Assembly: GCA_914767715.1 (NCBI GenBank)
Contig: OU612065.1
Coordinates: 17,858,001-17,922,000, forward strand
Length of the DNA stretch: 64,000 nt
From: Membranipora membranacea
Lineage: Eukaryota; Bryozoa; Gymnolaemata; Cheilostomatida; Membraniporidae
Reading direction: 5' to 3'
Shown here: positions 15,201 through 27,900 of the stretch, piece by piece
How positions within the stretch are numbered: position 1 is the first letter of the stretch
Layout: each line of letters opens with the position of its first letter
Notes under the pieces: model-generated
The model's database searches: none
What the model saw: the letters and a program-made list of their open reading frames with translations, nothing else
What the model was told of the DNA's origin: nothing
Program-made: the position numbers and the translations under genes

Positions 15201-17341
15201 TCAAACAACTAAATTTCAACAATAATATAGCCTTTTCCGGTGCATTTTACATATCTTTGACAGTATCACCATGCCATTAATATCGTTTAGATAGTTTGCA
15301 GCTAGATCAATTTTTAAACTTACTTCTACCTTTGCTAGTTTCTTGAACCTATCCAACGCGCACTTGCATAGAATAGCATAGAAACAACACTATCCAGTTT
15401 TGAGATCTATCAGCTATATAACAGACATGAATATGTCATTCTACAAGTTGATGTGATGTCCATGTCCAAGCACAGAGTGAAGGTTGATTTTGTTGAATGT
15501 AAACCCTATGTTTGTGTATTTCTTACTAAAAATTACTACGCTAAGAATTTCGCACTTCTGAAGCAAACAGCAAAGCATTGAAATCACATACTTCTCTATG
15601 TTGGTTGATATTGATGAGTGAAACTTATTAACGGCTAGCATTTTAGTCAAACCATGCAAATATCTGCAGGCTCAGTTGTCAGCACATGATTGAAAATTGG
15701 ATTGATGCAAATGACACTTTCAGTTTTTAATTGTCCAAATCCATGATATCCCCTTTGATAGATGAGGATTCCTTGCTAAATAGTTAACTATGATTACATG
15801 AGGCAACAGAGCCACAGCGCAAAAATTGTCATTTAAAATTCCTGTCTCAAATCATCTGCAAAACAAATTTTCTTTCCCCAAAAAGGACAAGATCAAATAT
15901 TTGAAATTCCAAACTGATAAAACTCACACGGTCATATGGTAGTATGATTTCAATGCTTTATATTAATTTTTTTAATTCTCAGTCCCTGTTCAAGTTAGGA
16001 TTTGATTGAATTTCCATAAACCAAGTTGTTACTGTCTAATCCATGCAGGAGTGGCACCAACCTGCGTGATACACATCATCACGTTCCCACCTACCAGCTA
16101 AATAACGGGGGACACAATTCCACGCCCTCCTCCTCCTCCTATAACTCTGCATTACGTGACATATATTCTAAACGAGACTATGAGTCATCACCCGGCCATC
16201 GGACAGTAAGTGATAATATAGGCATGTTGTGTTGACTATCCCATAATGCAGTTTCTTTCTGAAAACTCCCAGGATGAGTAAGTCTAATTCCTACTAGTCA
16301 CAATGACTGGGAATTCCAAGAAATTGCATGATGGGAAATTTAAGATTTAAAGTTGCTACATGTTGAGATTGTTGTATGCTCCATGCAGTTTACTCATGAT
16401 AGGTGCAGATTTTTAACAGCTAGCATTCCAAACCAAACTGGGTCGTTTGAATGGAGCCTTCAACCTTTTCATTTCACTGCCTTTTAGTAGAGTAGTAAAA
16501 ACCCTAAGCCAGCTGATTTTAACTAGTAGCTGTAGATTGTAGAGCTGTTTGAGCGCACCATTCCACTTTACTGACTCTTTTACAACCTAACATTCATAAT
16601 TTTTAGCCTGGTCATCCTGTCGGAGTTGGATGGGGAGACCCAACCACCCACCCCGACAGCCTGTCCAGGCTACATCATCTTCCTTTTATCACTCACAAAT
16701 AATATACAGCAAACTTGTATCCAGGTCTAAAGACCCCTATGTTTCCATAGAAATGATCAGGTGGTATTTTGAAGACCTATTGAAATTATCCTCCCTCACA
16801 TCTGCTCTTACAGTATAACAGCTTCTATGATAGAAGGTGGCGAAATTACCAACGACAATTCGGAAATGAGGATTACTAAAAAACTGGCTATAGGTTAATC
16901 TAGCTTTGCTAACTAGTCCATGTGGTACCATCATCATTTGGATACAAATGATAGGGGCCAAATTCATGACTCCAGCTGTTATGCTTTGCTGAATTGCTGT
17001 GATACCCTATCTAATGCTGAACATTTAATTTCCTGGATGTATCCGCTGCTTTACCTACAAAAAATATGCTCATTATACCCTATAAAATTCCAATCCAGAA
17101 ACTGCTGCTACCTCATTTTGAAGATCAGTTTAATATTTGGCAGTCTATGATGTCGGGTCATATTTTTATATTCAATCTACATAACTTCTGCTCTGCTGCC
17201 AATCAAGTCTGAAGCTACTAGCTCAATAGAACTTACATCTATCGACTAAAGAACATAATACAATAACTGCTTTAGTTTGATAAGAATGAAGATCTCTTTT
17301 TTCTGTTTCAGACGATCCACGGCTCATATACGCTCTACTAG
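265..17341 (+). CDS. CDC14: CDC14 dual-specificity protein phosphatase (CDC14A/B family)
   Basis: Exons: 265-328, 1772-1862, 3188-3263, 4743-4835, 6038-6117, 7431-7497, 8111-8173, one of 9516-9603/10563-10650, 11379-11609, 11933-12071, one of 12482-12725/12946-13177, 13430-13545, 13985-14038, 14884-15069, 16049-16205, 17312-17341. Every junction keeps phase, giving about 588 aa, close to vertebrate CDC14A. The N-terminal DSPn-type domain (residues ~15-178) is followed by the catalytic DSP domain. The P-loop reads HCKAGLGRTG (C283, R289) and the general acid is D256 in FFIDGS, 27 residues before the cysteine as in the family. A conserved [10 protein letters not shown] element follows, then a Ser/Thr-rich low-complexity tail ending in Tyr. 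CDC14 removes phosphate from Ser-Pro sites of CDK targets in mitosis and at centrosomes or cilia. The start ATG is the first in frame after a stop at 172-174. The first and last exons are short and least certain. Confidence 0.93.
9516..9603 (+). CDS. CDC14: CDC14 alternative exon 8a
   Basis: This 88-nt exon has an AG acceptor and GTAAAC donor. It starts in phase 0 and ends in phase 1, and encodes 29 residues linking the two phosphatase domains (residues 179-207). It contains VENGDFNW and FCGPHPKS. It has the same length and phases as exon 8b and shares 17 of 29 residues with it. It differs from 8b in having Cys at two positions where 8b has Ser and Lys. Confidence 0.85.
10563..10650 (+). CDS. 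CDC14: CDC14 alternative exon 8b
   Basis: This is an 88-nt paralogue of exon 8a, 959 bp downstream, with the same phases and intact AG and GT sites (CTATAG acceptor, GTACCT donor). It encodes VENGDMNW and the FSGPHP core typical of CDC14 proteins. Using both 8a and 8b, or neither, brings the next exon into a frame with an early stop, so only one can be used in a full-length mRNA. Confidence 0.85.
11030..11150 (+). repeat. GTACATG-rich minisatellite in CDC14 intron
   Basis: The stretch is built from variants of GTACATG, GTACACG and TTCAAGTACATAGAC. It includes two nearly identical ~30-bp units around 11052-11110, each beginning CTGTACACGTA. It lies between exon 8b and the next CDC14 exon. No coding potential is supported. 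Confidence 0.8.
12482..12725 (+). CDS. CDC14: CDC14 alternative exon 10a (diverged)
   Basis: This 244-nt exon (phase 2 in, phase 0 out) follows a TTCAG acceptor and ends at GTAGGT. Its first residues ([13 protein letters not shown]) align weakly with the start of exon 10b ([13 protein letters not shown]), sharing Q, C, W, G and R. The rest is unlike 10b. It is open across its whole length and is compatible with exons 9 and 11 only if 10b is skipped. If the donor is not used, the frame stops at 12738-12740, so an alternative 3' end is the other reading. Confidence 0.6.
12946..13177 (+). CDS. CDC14: CDC14 exon 10b (canonical)
   Basis: This 232-nt exon (phase 2 in, phase 0 out) directly follows the catalytic domain. 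It carries the family-typical KQAS-WMQGD continuation, a [13 protein letters not shown] stretch resembling the vertebrate segment here, and an acidic run before the TQGDRL exon. Together with exon 10a it breaks the frame within about 20 codons. Confidence 0.85.
16239..16341. repeat. Imperfect fold-back element
   Basis: A ~40-bp left arm starting TCCCATAATGCAGTTTCTT pairs imperfectly with a right arm ending AAATTGCATGATGGGAAA. The spacer is about 25 bp. It lies in the last CDC14 intron, just after the penultimate exon, and is probably a small MITE remnant. Confidence 0.55.
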
Positions 17342-17938
17342 AACACTAAGAAAAGCATTCTGAGACTGCTTCTATATTCCACAACATTCTGCTGACTTTG
17401 ACTTTGCTTCGACCATCACACATTAGAATTTCAACCTCATCACCCACAACTAGCCACAAATAATACCTCCTCAGATAAACTATAGATGTTAATTTTATTT
17501 TTATACAATCTGTCCTTTATTAGTTTAAGGTTGATACCCTTTTTTGTGTTGACGTTGAAGCAAATAATCATGTGAAATTTGAAATAACTTAAAAACAAAA
17601 GTTTAACTGAATGAATTACAGTGTTTATGAGTATCAACGATGAAATTTGAATTGTCATGTCCTTTGAAAGCTGTTGGTTCCAAAAACAATTGCTACTGCT
17701 ATTGCTGCCTATGTATTTAAAAAACGAATTATTTATATAAATAATAGTTGATCTCATCTATCAATTTCTGCTGCCTACATTTAAACAACCATGCTATTTT
17801 ACCACACTAAATGGTTCTTACTGGTCACATATATAACCACAGCTAAGATAAACTCTGAGATATGATTCTGTGATTGAAAATGATTTTGGAGATTGGGGTA
17901 ATTATTTTTCTATAATCTAACTGTCATGAAGCTGTTTC

Positions 17939-17944
17939 AATAAA
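17939..17944 (+). terminator. Polyadenylation signal, CDC14
   Basis: An AATAAA hexamer sits 598 nt after the CDC14 stop codon and before a T-rich stretch. A second AATAAA at 18312-18317 could serve a longer 3' UTR. Confidence 0.55.
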
Positions 17945-20294
17945 CTTTATTTTAAATCTCGTATTTTTGAGTGAACTTATTTCAGATATCTAACCATGTT
18001 ATTGTGATCTTATTCTACAAATCATTATATACTTCTAAGTTTCCTGACTGTTTACTGCTTAAGATTTTATTATATTATTGACATTATGAAGTTTTCAATA
18101 TAAATATTCAATGGCTGTTCAGATTCAGATCATTATACTATGAGGCATTTTATGTGCTAGAGAGTTTTGCTCAACATTCTAAAGCTAGTGTAAAAAATCA
18201 ATATGCCTGCCAATACATAGCTACTATATTTAATTTTTGAGAGAAGTCCTTTCCTGTGCCCACACAATCATCATGTTATTGACTTAATTCACGAAAGTTT
18301 AACAAAATTTTAATAAAAGGTAATGTACTACCAATAAAATCACAATGTTGTTAGTCTTTTCTGTACACCATTCTTTTTCACAAGTAAAGCTTGTTTTATC
18401 TATTCTCCATAAAAATTTGTTTGTGGTATGCGTCTCTACTATCTGTACATTTTACTTGACACCAGGGAGCCTGAGACAAACTCCTTTTCGCCACACCGAG
18501 GGACTTCTTGGACACACACCTATGATCTTAGGAGTTGTCCTTAGTTGAAAGTTAAGAATGCAACTCCCAAGAATGACGGTTTTACCAACTTGATACAAAC
18601 CACTACATTAAAAATACATCACTGATAACTGATATCAAATTGTTCATCTACAGGGAGGAAGCCAGCTGGGCTCAGCTCTGTAACCGAATAACAAACCAAT
18701 AATGAGCAAATGGTGCTTTGATTAACATTTTGAATACTTCCATCAATAAATTTGTTTAGTTGGTCTCATTCTGCTTTGTTGAGTTCCAGTCCTTAGGTGA
18801 CCACCAATACCCTCTTTCAATATTTGATCTTTTGGAAAACAAAGCGTTGAGAGAATGCTGGTGCTCTAGTAGTTGCTCGTGATGGGTGACTAGAAATCAT
18901 GCGCACACCATTATAGGGGTATGACATCCACATATATAGTACTCTAAGACATTGTAGGCAACCCATAGGATTCTGTAGTAAAAATACCAACAAAGCCTTG
19001 GTGGGCGAGGTTGTGTATGATTTTATGTGATACTACCCAGTAACATGTCACAAATAAAGAACCTTCACTGAGCATCATACTACACAAGGGATTCTTAATA
19101 ATTAATACATAAAATATGGTAAAATATATGAGTGCAAAATGCAGATGAGGAAGCTTCATTTGTGGTTCACAAAAGCAGTCAACCAGACATGGGATAATAG
19201 AAAAGAGGCCATTGTGGTTTGTGAACCCGGCTAAGCTGATAGTTTAAGTGTGTGGGAGAGGCGTTGTTAGATAGCACTGTATAACAGTGAGAATCCAGAT
19301 CAAAGAATTCCTCAAATATCACAAATTATTCTCCGGTATGAGAATAACTGAAGCCTATAATGCCAAGCTCGGTCAGAAAGTTGAATGCAGAAGGGTTACG
19401 CAAAACCATAAACCATAAATCCAGCTACTAATATTGTGTCGATAATGTTGTCGTCATGATTGGCAATTAATTGACTCTTCTAAATCAAGGAGAGTGTCAA
19501 CTGTTCAGAATTAGATTACATAAAGTAGCCAATTAGTATCGAAGTATCGGAAGCTCTCTGCGAAAGTGGCGACTGAAACAATGACACTAATTTGACGACA
19601 AACGCAACTTTCTATGTGGCTTCGCTCTCATCAACTGGTGAGAGGTTGTCGAGGCAAGCATATTTGCATAACTTGTAGTGGAGAGGCTTGTACTTAACTC
19701 ACTTCTGCTAGTTCAAGGCCACAGTATTCTCCTGCGAGGCAGAATCAGACTGTAGGTGAGCAAAGGGAGTGAGTTTCAAGTTTAGAGATACCAGACCAAT
19801 TATACGCACTAATAGTCTGGATTATTTGCTTTAGACACAAGTGCACTTTTTAAACGGCCCTTAAAAATCAGTTTAATGGGTTCACATAAAGGGAATCTAA
19901 TATCCCAATTGCATGGTAAATTTCATTGACTTTTGAAATGTGACTGGAGCCCATCTTCAAGACCGAACAAAGTCATGCTCTGAAATGGGAATGCCTACAT
20001 GTTAGCTTTGTCACAAGGGCCACTTACGGAGTGAGTGAGAGAAGCACGATTTGTAACAAAAATGGGTGAGGGTGAAGAATTTCTGTATTTAATACAATGA
20101 ATCGCCTTCGGAGGCGCATTTCTTTCCAAAAAATTAAAGATTACTTATCAAGTACAAAAATATGACTAGAATTTGAAAATTGCTGACTTAAGAATAATAT
20201 GGAAAATCATGAATTGTTTCCGAGCGTGAGATGCTAGAATTGCATAAACCTTTCTGAGGGTAAAATAAAAAATATTTTCTCAATACTATACATA
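17945..20294. other. Convergent intergenic region and 3' UTRs of CDC14 and TMEM200-like gene
   Basis: I see no supported coding exon here. The right part should contain the 3' UTR of the minus-strand TMEM200-like gene. Only a variant minus-strand signal, ATTAAA at 20093-20088, was noticed, with no strong AATAAA near the stop. Short ORFs on both strands have no recognisable similarity. Confidence 0.5.
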
Positions 20295-21977
20295 CTATAC
20301 CATTGAATCATTATCATGAAACACCTCAGCCAACGAGTTCGGAAATACCGTACAGACGTCAAGGTCATCCAGCTCTGTTGTTGAGTGTGCATTGAAACCG
20401 CACTCATTCAATGAAGTGTCACTATGAGGCCAACTCTCTTTATCATCAATAGTCTCATCAGTTTCTAGCTTTGTCACATCATCCGTGTGACTCGCTTGGC
20501 TCTGATCGCCATCCATGTGACTTTCTGGGCTCTGATCGCTGTCACTGCTGCAGAGATCTGCATCACTATGATCTGACACCTTGTGTTGACTGTCATCATA
20601 AGCTGAGCAGTGGGTTACTATACTGCTCCTCCTTGAGTTAAAGCCCTGCTGGCTTTGCAAGCTGTTATAAGACGATTCGTTGACGATCCGTAGTATTGGG
20701 CTGTCAGTCATAGAAAAATTGTCTCCAAAACTCTTAATTGATAATGTTTGATCTAACATCTCAGGACTATCATGAATCTCGAGAGCATCTTTTCGTTCTA
20801 TAGCCTGTGTTCCTGAGCCTGAGTCGGAGTCTTCATGGAACAAATTAGGTTCTGTTAACAGTGACCCGCAATCAAAAGGATTAAAGGCCTGGTTTTGATT
20901 GTTATTCTGATTCTGATTCTGATCTACTGTTTGACATGTGTTTGAAATGCCAGCATCATGGATATCTATCTCCATACAGATGCTTGACTCTGTTGTATCA
21001 GAACTTAGAGCTCTCACAGGAATCTGGTGATCTTCTGTGGTACTGACATCATTTGCTTCATGTCTGCTGGGCTGGTGGAGTTGATTAACATCCATCCCTG
21101 GCATCAGTAGAATATATGGTTTTTCTTTTATAGGAGCAACACCATCACCAATTGCTGGCTGGTCTGGGACTATTTGCAAATCAGTCTCCAATAGTTCAGC
21201 CATTGCGTTCATATCAAGCTCTGAAGAACCAGTGTCCTCTGGTGGGAGGAGAGAGTCACCCGAAGCAGATCGGGAATTCTCAACAAGTTGCTCCAGTTCT
21301 GCCAGGTCAAGCCTGGATGTACCAACTTCTGTGATGTTTTGCATAATGTTATGAAAGGATTTTATGGAAGACGCTGAAGAGTGCTTTGAAGCTCTTCTAG
21401 AAGATTGGCAACTTCTAGCGGATTTTGATCTCATGGCGCGCATTTTATGTTTTGAATGTTTGCCCTCAGTTTCACTTGACTCAGCTGCACGGAATGATAA
21501 CTCCATATTGATATCCTGTTGATGGCGTATTAGACTCTCCATAAACTCTTTGATGACTTTATCCCGTTTATCAAAGAGCAGGACACAGGCGATAATTATG
21601 ACAAAAATACCGAGTCCCATCAGTGAAGGACCCACAAAGGTCAAGGATTTGAGTGCCAGATAGGTAGTCCTATTGGTTGTAACATCTTGTGAGTCATTTG
21701 GCAATGTTGAAGCGCTATTTTCTGAATCCTGCACTTTTATCACCGCCAGTTCTTTGGCATGAAATGCAAAGTTGCACATTATGGCTCCACATAGTATTAG
21801 GAATAGTCCAAACCCAACAGTAATACATGGGCCTCTCAGAAAGGGTATGAAACAGCGCTGTCGACAAGGTAATTGTGGAACCCTTCTTTTGATTTCAGCT
21901 TTTTGTTCTATAAAAGACCTCCTGGCTTCGGCACGCTCCCTTGCCACCCTTCCTACTATTGCTGCCCGTGCGAACAT
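20295..21977 (-). CDS. TMEM200-like two-pass transmembrane protein
   Basis: This is a single uninterrupted ORF of 560 aa. A basic N-terminus (residues 1-45, RRSFIEQKAEIKRR) precedes membrane segment 1 (about 51-72), a short loop with an N-glycosylation sequon (NRT, 102-104), and membrane segment 2 (about 113-135). Segment 2 reads VGPSLMGLGIF and ends in FDKRDKVIKE. This GP-MG-GIF plus charged-boundary pattern is typical of TMEM200A/B/C, whose vertebrate members are also largely encoded by one coding exon. The long tail is acidic and Ser-rich, with a QN-rich stretch (NQNQNNNQNQ) and two similar DQS-rich repeats near residues 490-510. The function is unknown in the family. An AG about 12 nt upstream of the ATG could join a 5' untranslated exon. 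Family assignment is from recalled motif similarity only. Confidence 0.72.
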   Translation of the reverse strand: MFARAAIVGRVARERAEARRSFIEQKAEIKRRVPQLPCRQRCFIPFLRGPCITVGFGLFLILCGAIMCNFAFHAKELAVIKVQDSENSASTLPNDSQDVTTNRTTYLALKSLTFVGPSLMGLGIFVIIIACVLLFDKRDKVIKEFMESLIRHQQDINMELSFRAAESSETEGKHSKHKMRAMRSKSARSCQSSRRASKHSSASSIKSFHNIMQNITEVGTSRLDLAELEQLVENSRSASGDSLLPPEDTGSSELDMNAMAELLETDLQIVPDQPAIGDGVAPIKEKPYILLMPGMDVNQLHQPSRHEANDVSTTEDHQIPVRALSSDTTESSICMEIDIHDAGISNTCQTVDQNQNQNNNQNQAFNPFDCGSLLTEPNLFHEDSDSGSGTQAIERKDALEIHDSPEMLDQTLSIKSFGDNFSMTDSPILRIVNESSYNSLQSQQGFNSRRSSIVTHCSAYDDSQHKVSDHSDADLCSSDSDQSPESHMDGDQSQASHTDDVTKLETDETIDDKESWPHSDTSLNECGFNAHSTTELDDLDVCTVFPNSLAEVFHDNDSMV

Positions 21978-24900
21978 GACTCCTAGCCTTGTTTACTAAA
22001 AACCTGGAACATACAAAAGAAAAAAAGGTTCATGTCTAGAATCGTACATAATATTTTGGCAAGAGTCATGGTGCTGTGTATAATGTGATCTTGTGTGGCA
22101 TTATGACAGCTACTCAAAATTTAAATACCTGGCAAGTATGGTAAATTGCTGCATAAAGAAAGTGTGTTAATTTATCTTTAAACCCCAGACAGTTATTGGG
22201 TTTAGAATAATAATGTGGGTTATTCAGATGAAAAGAAAGGATCAGGAATTCAGATGAGACTCTTGTTATGTTGTTGTACCCTATGTTCTCAAGAGTTTAT
22301 TTCCAGCTACTGTGAATACATATTGGCCTCTGATACGCTAACATCCAGCTCTCGATAAAAGCATTGTTTTTGAGAGCTCAGTTCCGCAAACATGATCCAA
22401 ATTTGGACTCAAAATTCAGTCATTCTGTTTAGCACAGACCATTATGGGAATTATAGCTTACTCTTGGGGGGGGGGGGGGCTGTCAGTCTGGGGGACAAGC
22501 GTTTTGGGGCTTGAACTTATCACGGATCCATTCATCCTCGTATTTAAAGATAAAAATGCTATTGAGTTATATTTCTAATATCTCTATCGATGAACTCAAT
22601 TGGCTATACATAAACAAAACTGATATTTTGATGCGAAGAATACAACTGGGATTCGAGTCACAAACGAATGAGGAAACTGTCAGATTGCCCGAACAAAAGG
22701 TAGTGTATATTGTTTTATCTGGACAAGTTTTCTCAAGGGATGGTACATGAATGGTAAGTTTGCATTACTAGTCACTGAAGCCTTGGTAACCGTATCTATT
22801 GGGGCCAACAGATCTGGCTAGCTTCAAATCAAAAACATAGTTTGGTCTGCTGACATGTCGCTGTAAGCTTGATCTAAAACAACGCAATATCCAGCGTGCT
22901 ATGTTAGACCAGGCATGGAAGTGTCCAAGGTGGATGCTAAAGCAGCCTGACCTATGCCTACTAGTGTAGATGATTTTCTTCAACCATCCTTTTTTTCCTC
23001 TTTCTATTGGATATTACTTGGTATGAGAAACAGTCAAAAGCTAACTATTCGATGGTTCTATTTTAAGCTCAACCCGTCAAAATTCATTCTTCATTCATCC
23101 ATTCTTCATCTTCCATTGTCCTGACTAGAGAAATTGAAGATAATCTTGAAAGTTGTCTGTACATTATGTAGTGCTGAAAGGTACACTTGTCCCAGTCTGG
23201 GCTGGGCCATCAGGTATTGTTAGAATTTGTGAATGCTCAGCATCGCTGTCCGATTGTTTGCAAAGCCATCAGTATTTATGATAGCGTTGCCTCAACGGAA
23301 ATCAATTCTTGTGTATAAAGAAGGTTAACTATGTCTTATTTATTTTACGATAATGATATAATATCCTATTTTGAGGAATATTCTACAGCAATTATTTCTT
23401 CCCACATAATAGAAGTCAATTAACACAATATGTTTTTCCCTAACCTCAGAGAGACAATGGGATGGGATTGGATGTGTGTACTGCATATTTTGAGGGCTTG
23501 AGTAGCCTGAGGGCCCAGTGATAGTCGGTGCGACTCAAGTGACACTACTGGCAAATGAAACTCATATTCAGACATAGCAGAAGTTGTAACAATAGATTTT
23601 TCGGTAGATATTACAAAAAAGTGGTCTTGAGGATTGTTCGTACACCTGGTATCGCCTGCGCAATGAACAGAAGGCATGCCGAAGGCGTGACGAAGGCACC
23701 AAACCTGTACATATTGACCTTGTCTTAACCAGGAGATCAAAGAACAAGCTTTATATAAGAAGCTATATTTACTTCTTGCCCACTCATCCCAACAATGACT
23801 ATATCAAGGCATGTTGTCACTACTCACAGATTTAAATCAACCCATAAGACCTTTCCAACGGACTTTTGCAATTTCTAACTTGTCCGGCAAAAGAGCATCA
23901 ATCCCAAGTCAGTTTATTAGGAGCCTGACTTGTCGTGTAGCAATCACTAAAGGAGAGCACGCTGTCCCCGGAGATTGTGAGTCAGCATCTTGGTTAGAAG
24001 TTCAAAAGCAACAAACATGTTTAATGTATAAAAAGAGCATACCTGATAATAGTCTCCTTGGTGAATATCACCCTCAGCCGTCAGCATTGGATGTATCATG
24101 TATCGTGGTGAATGATGATCAACATGTATGCATGCACACCTGTGTCACACCAGCTCCAAACTGTTAACCCAAGCAGGTACCCTCCTGTATGCAAGTAAGA
24201 AAACAAGCATGCTACTCAGGTCAATATCGACTTTGCTACCAGCATTGACAATGGAATGCAAGTCATTCAATGAAACAGTCATGTGGTTTTCTGAGGCTGG
24301 GAAGACTGATTGATGAGCAATACAACAAGGCTATATATATATTTTTTTTTCACAACATTTTAATTGATCTTAGTCTCTTGTTGAGGCAGTTTGTACGCAA
24401 CATATGTCTTATTATTTAATGTCGATGTATCGGGTGTCCTTTATTTAATATGAGGTATTTATTTCCTGGTTTATACACTTTTCACAGCTGTTTTGAGGTG
24501 TTTGAATGATTTGATGCTATAACAGCTTGTTACAAAAGGTTGTTTAAACTCCTATTAAGTTATCTTTTCTACAGCAGGTGTCAGATTTTGCAATATGTAA
24601 ATTATTCTCAACATGTTAACCAGTCATTGTTCAGGCTGTTACCGGGAACTGGTTTTACCTTGCCTATGTGTGTTGAAAGCTATCAGGTAGCATTTCACCT
24701 ATTCAGCACCATCACATGAGCACCAACGCTACCTCCTTAGTTGTGCTGTTCAGAGATTACACAATCAAGAGATTAAGGTATGAGAGAAAGGAATTAATAC
24801 AACAGAATCTCTACACATATTACCTGTGACCTTTAAGAGGGTCGTGACGTAAATCCCAGCAGCAGTCACAGCATGTGCTGACAGGAGTTCAAATGTTTTA

Positions 24901-27900
24901 GCAGTAAGCTCCGCGCCCTGGTCTGTTTTCTTCTGATGTGTCTGATTCGTGCATTAATCCATTTATATTATACACTATAAAGCAACAGTGTTTTGTATCA
25001 AATAATAATATAATGTCAGGCTGGGTTTCCACCTGGTTTCCGATATATTCATTTCACAATCGTCCCAGCGGTCAGCGGATTACAAATCACTGAACAATAG
25101 TTTTAATTTTCAAATTCAATTCCTGTCCGAATAGATCACGGAGCAGCTCGCATGTGTACCTGCCACAGACTAGCAGCGTAAAGCGATAGTAATAATATAA
25201 TATACGACAGCAGGTCTTTATAGGCGAGTTGACATTGTAATAAGATCAGTGTTGACAGTATTGATCTGCTATGGCTGTGTTGAGAAAAGTCATGATGACA
25301 TAACAAAAGCTATCAACTTCACAATTTGTTTGATCGTGCTGAATTTTAATAATAAAATAATGTGTTGTATAAGTGACTGTCCTTTGATGTGAGACACCAT
25401 TTTCAAAGCAGCGAAACTTAAAACTATGGATTTTATGGTTTTTTAAACCAGGTATTCAGCTTGTCAGAAGTCTATAGAGAAAGATAAACCCATATTGTTT
25501 CATACCGGAATATAACTTTTGAGTGCACTTTACTTTTACATATGCTCTTGTCTTAGATTCTCTAATCTTTTTTTATTCTCAATATTATTTATCACATTAT
25601 ATTGTCTTATGGCATTAGTTTTTACTATCTGAGAGAGAATGAGGTGAATATAGAAAGCGGGTGTGGTTTTTGGGAGGGGGAGGGTCTGAGGAGTAAAATA
25701 GGGCAGAGGTGTTTTTTTATAGGGAATATTGTTTTATATCAGTTCGAATGCTTCATTCCTTAGATCCCCAGCCACAGCATATGCCCTGAGATTGTTGGTA
25801 AAAGGTTACATTTTGGTCATGGCTGCTGACATGCATCGTATCCTCAGACACATGGTCATTTCTGACAGACATGATTATGTCGAGCCTCGATAGATGTCTA
25901 TTTAAAGTTGCCTACAGCAGTTAAATAAAGTGTTCCTATGAGATCTGCCTAACACCCGGTACCAAGTCAGTATTATTATCCAGCTGTTGTCGCAGTCACA
26001 ATCCCCCCAGGAATTGATTGTTTATGACAGACCTGAACATAAGTCCATTATAAAGATTAAAAGTTATTAAATAATTTAATAGTTCATCGTAGGACAGGAT
26101 AAAAATAGCAATATTATGATACAAGTGGTAGGACGATAGGAATAACTTGTTTAACTCTCTTGGGTGGTCTGAGCTAACTTCAATTCATCACCCAGATTTA
26201 CATATAAAATGCAGAATCATGAGCATTCTACACAGATTAAAGTTGGACATCATTAGGTATTGACACTTTTCATTGTTATGTATAAAGCTGCATGTTGTCT
26301 GTGTGCAAACCAGCCTTTGGAATCGACACATAGAAATGGTTGGTAACACATACATTGAGCCAACTGAGTCATTGACTGACATGAGTGAAAGGGTTACCGT
26401 TAGAGACTGAGATTATGTCGACCAGGCTTTATAATTATTTTAATTTTCACGATATATTATGAACCGTAGCGTGTGTAAGCTCTTGACAAAATCAAACAGT
26501 GTTGCAATAATGACATATACCCAAATTACTAGTACAAAAGTACTGTCATAAGTATCATAATATTGTTGAACAATTTTGCACCAGTTTTTTAGTAGGCCTA
26601 TGATATAATATTTTTTGTCCCGTGGGAAAGCCCACAATCTTGCTTATCAAATTAAGTGAATAACTGGCCAAATTAATGTCATTAACCTTTATACTGTTAG
26701 ATAATCAAATATAATAGTAAAAAATATACAAGGATAGTCGTCTAGTGAAGAGAGACTCTACTGCTGTCACTAACAATCATTATACAGATTTAAGGAAATA
26801 GGACACAGAGATATACCAAGTGATAGTTTATAATGAGGAAGGTGGCAGCTTCTGATTCGGTTGAAAATATTTGTGAATCTGCGGTGCAATGAGTCTGGTG
26901 ATTTATCTTCAAGAATATGAGGAATCAATATCCGATACATCTTATCTGACTTTGTCATCTTGCATACTACAACAATGACGAAACTTTCATAAACTAGTAA
27001 TTCCTGTATGCTATATAACAAAGATACAAATATACATATAGCATAGCTTAGATTTTTGAAGACATGTCTTTTAATAAGAGTTGTGCTTCCCCAACTAATA
27101 AAAAGACAACTCCTTAGACATAATTATCTGCATCAGGGAGTTCGAGTTGGATATTCTCAGCAGTGCAAAGTGAATAACAAAGGGCAATCTAGTTACCTTG
27201 GGCCCTTGTTTTCATCTTGAGTAAAGGCGGTAACAACCGGATGACTGCACACCATAGATTTAAAAACAGTTTTTAAATCTATGCTTTTAAATCTGTTTTT
27301 TAATCTATGCTTTTTAAATCTGTTTTTAAATCTATGCTGCACACACAAGTGGCTGTTTGTATCTGGTGAAGGTAACACATCATCATGGCCTATAATTATA
27401 TTTCTTGATGGGTAAACCGTAGTATGAAATCATAATATCAGACCTTCGGGTTCAACGTCTATATTTGTTCATTTATTTATAGAAGTTGGCTTGGGAGTAT
27501 CCAAATAACAAATAATTAAAGGCAACTTGTTGACTGTTTTTTACCTATATAGTTATTGTGGCTCAATACCGGGAAGCAAATCCAAGCCCTTTTTTGACGA
27601 TTCCAATTTGGTCTAGACTAAATACATAACATGCATTTCATAGTAAATCTATTAATCGTTGCCGGTCGTAAATCGCTTTAGCCTGACTTGCCAGCTTTAT
27701 TCGGTAGGGGGGGGGGATGGGTGGGACATGATTGTTCTACAGAAATTTGAGGTGTTACTAAAAGATTGTTGTATTCAAATGACACCAGGGAACAAAATTT
27801 TGGCAGAAATATTTTATATCTTCTCCCTTAGAGTGGAAGGTTAAATTTTGGCTGCATATTTCACATGCGCAATATAAGAACAACAAAAGTATATTCAAAG

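Noticed and set aside
22466-22479. Poly-G run (also 27707-27716, 28840-28852, and a C-run near 39770) as regulatory G-quadruplexes
   Set aside because: Single homopolymer runs are common in animal genomes and prone to sequencing error; only the cluster near 32920-32966 has several G-tracts.
23811-24167. 118-codon ORF in the TMEM200-like/SLC5A7 gap
   Set aside because: It has no recognisable domain, no typical splice context and skewed composition. It is compatible with chance in 7 kb.
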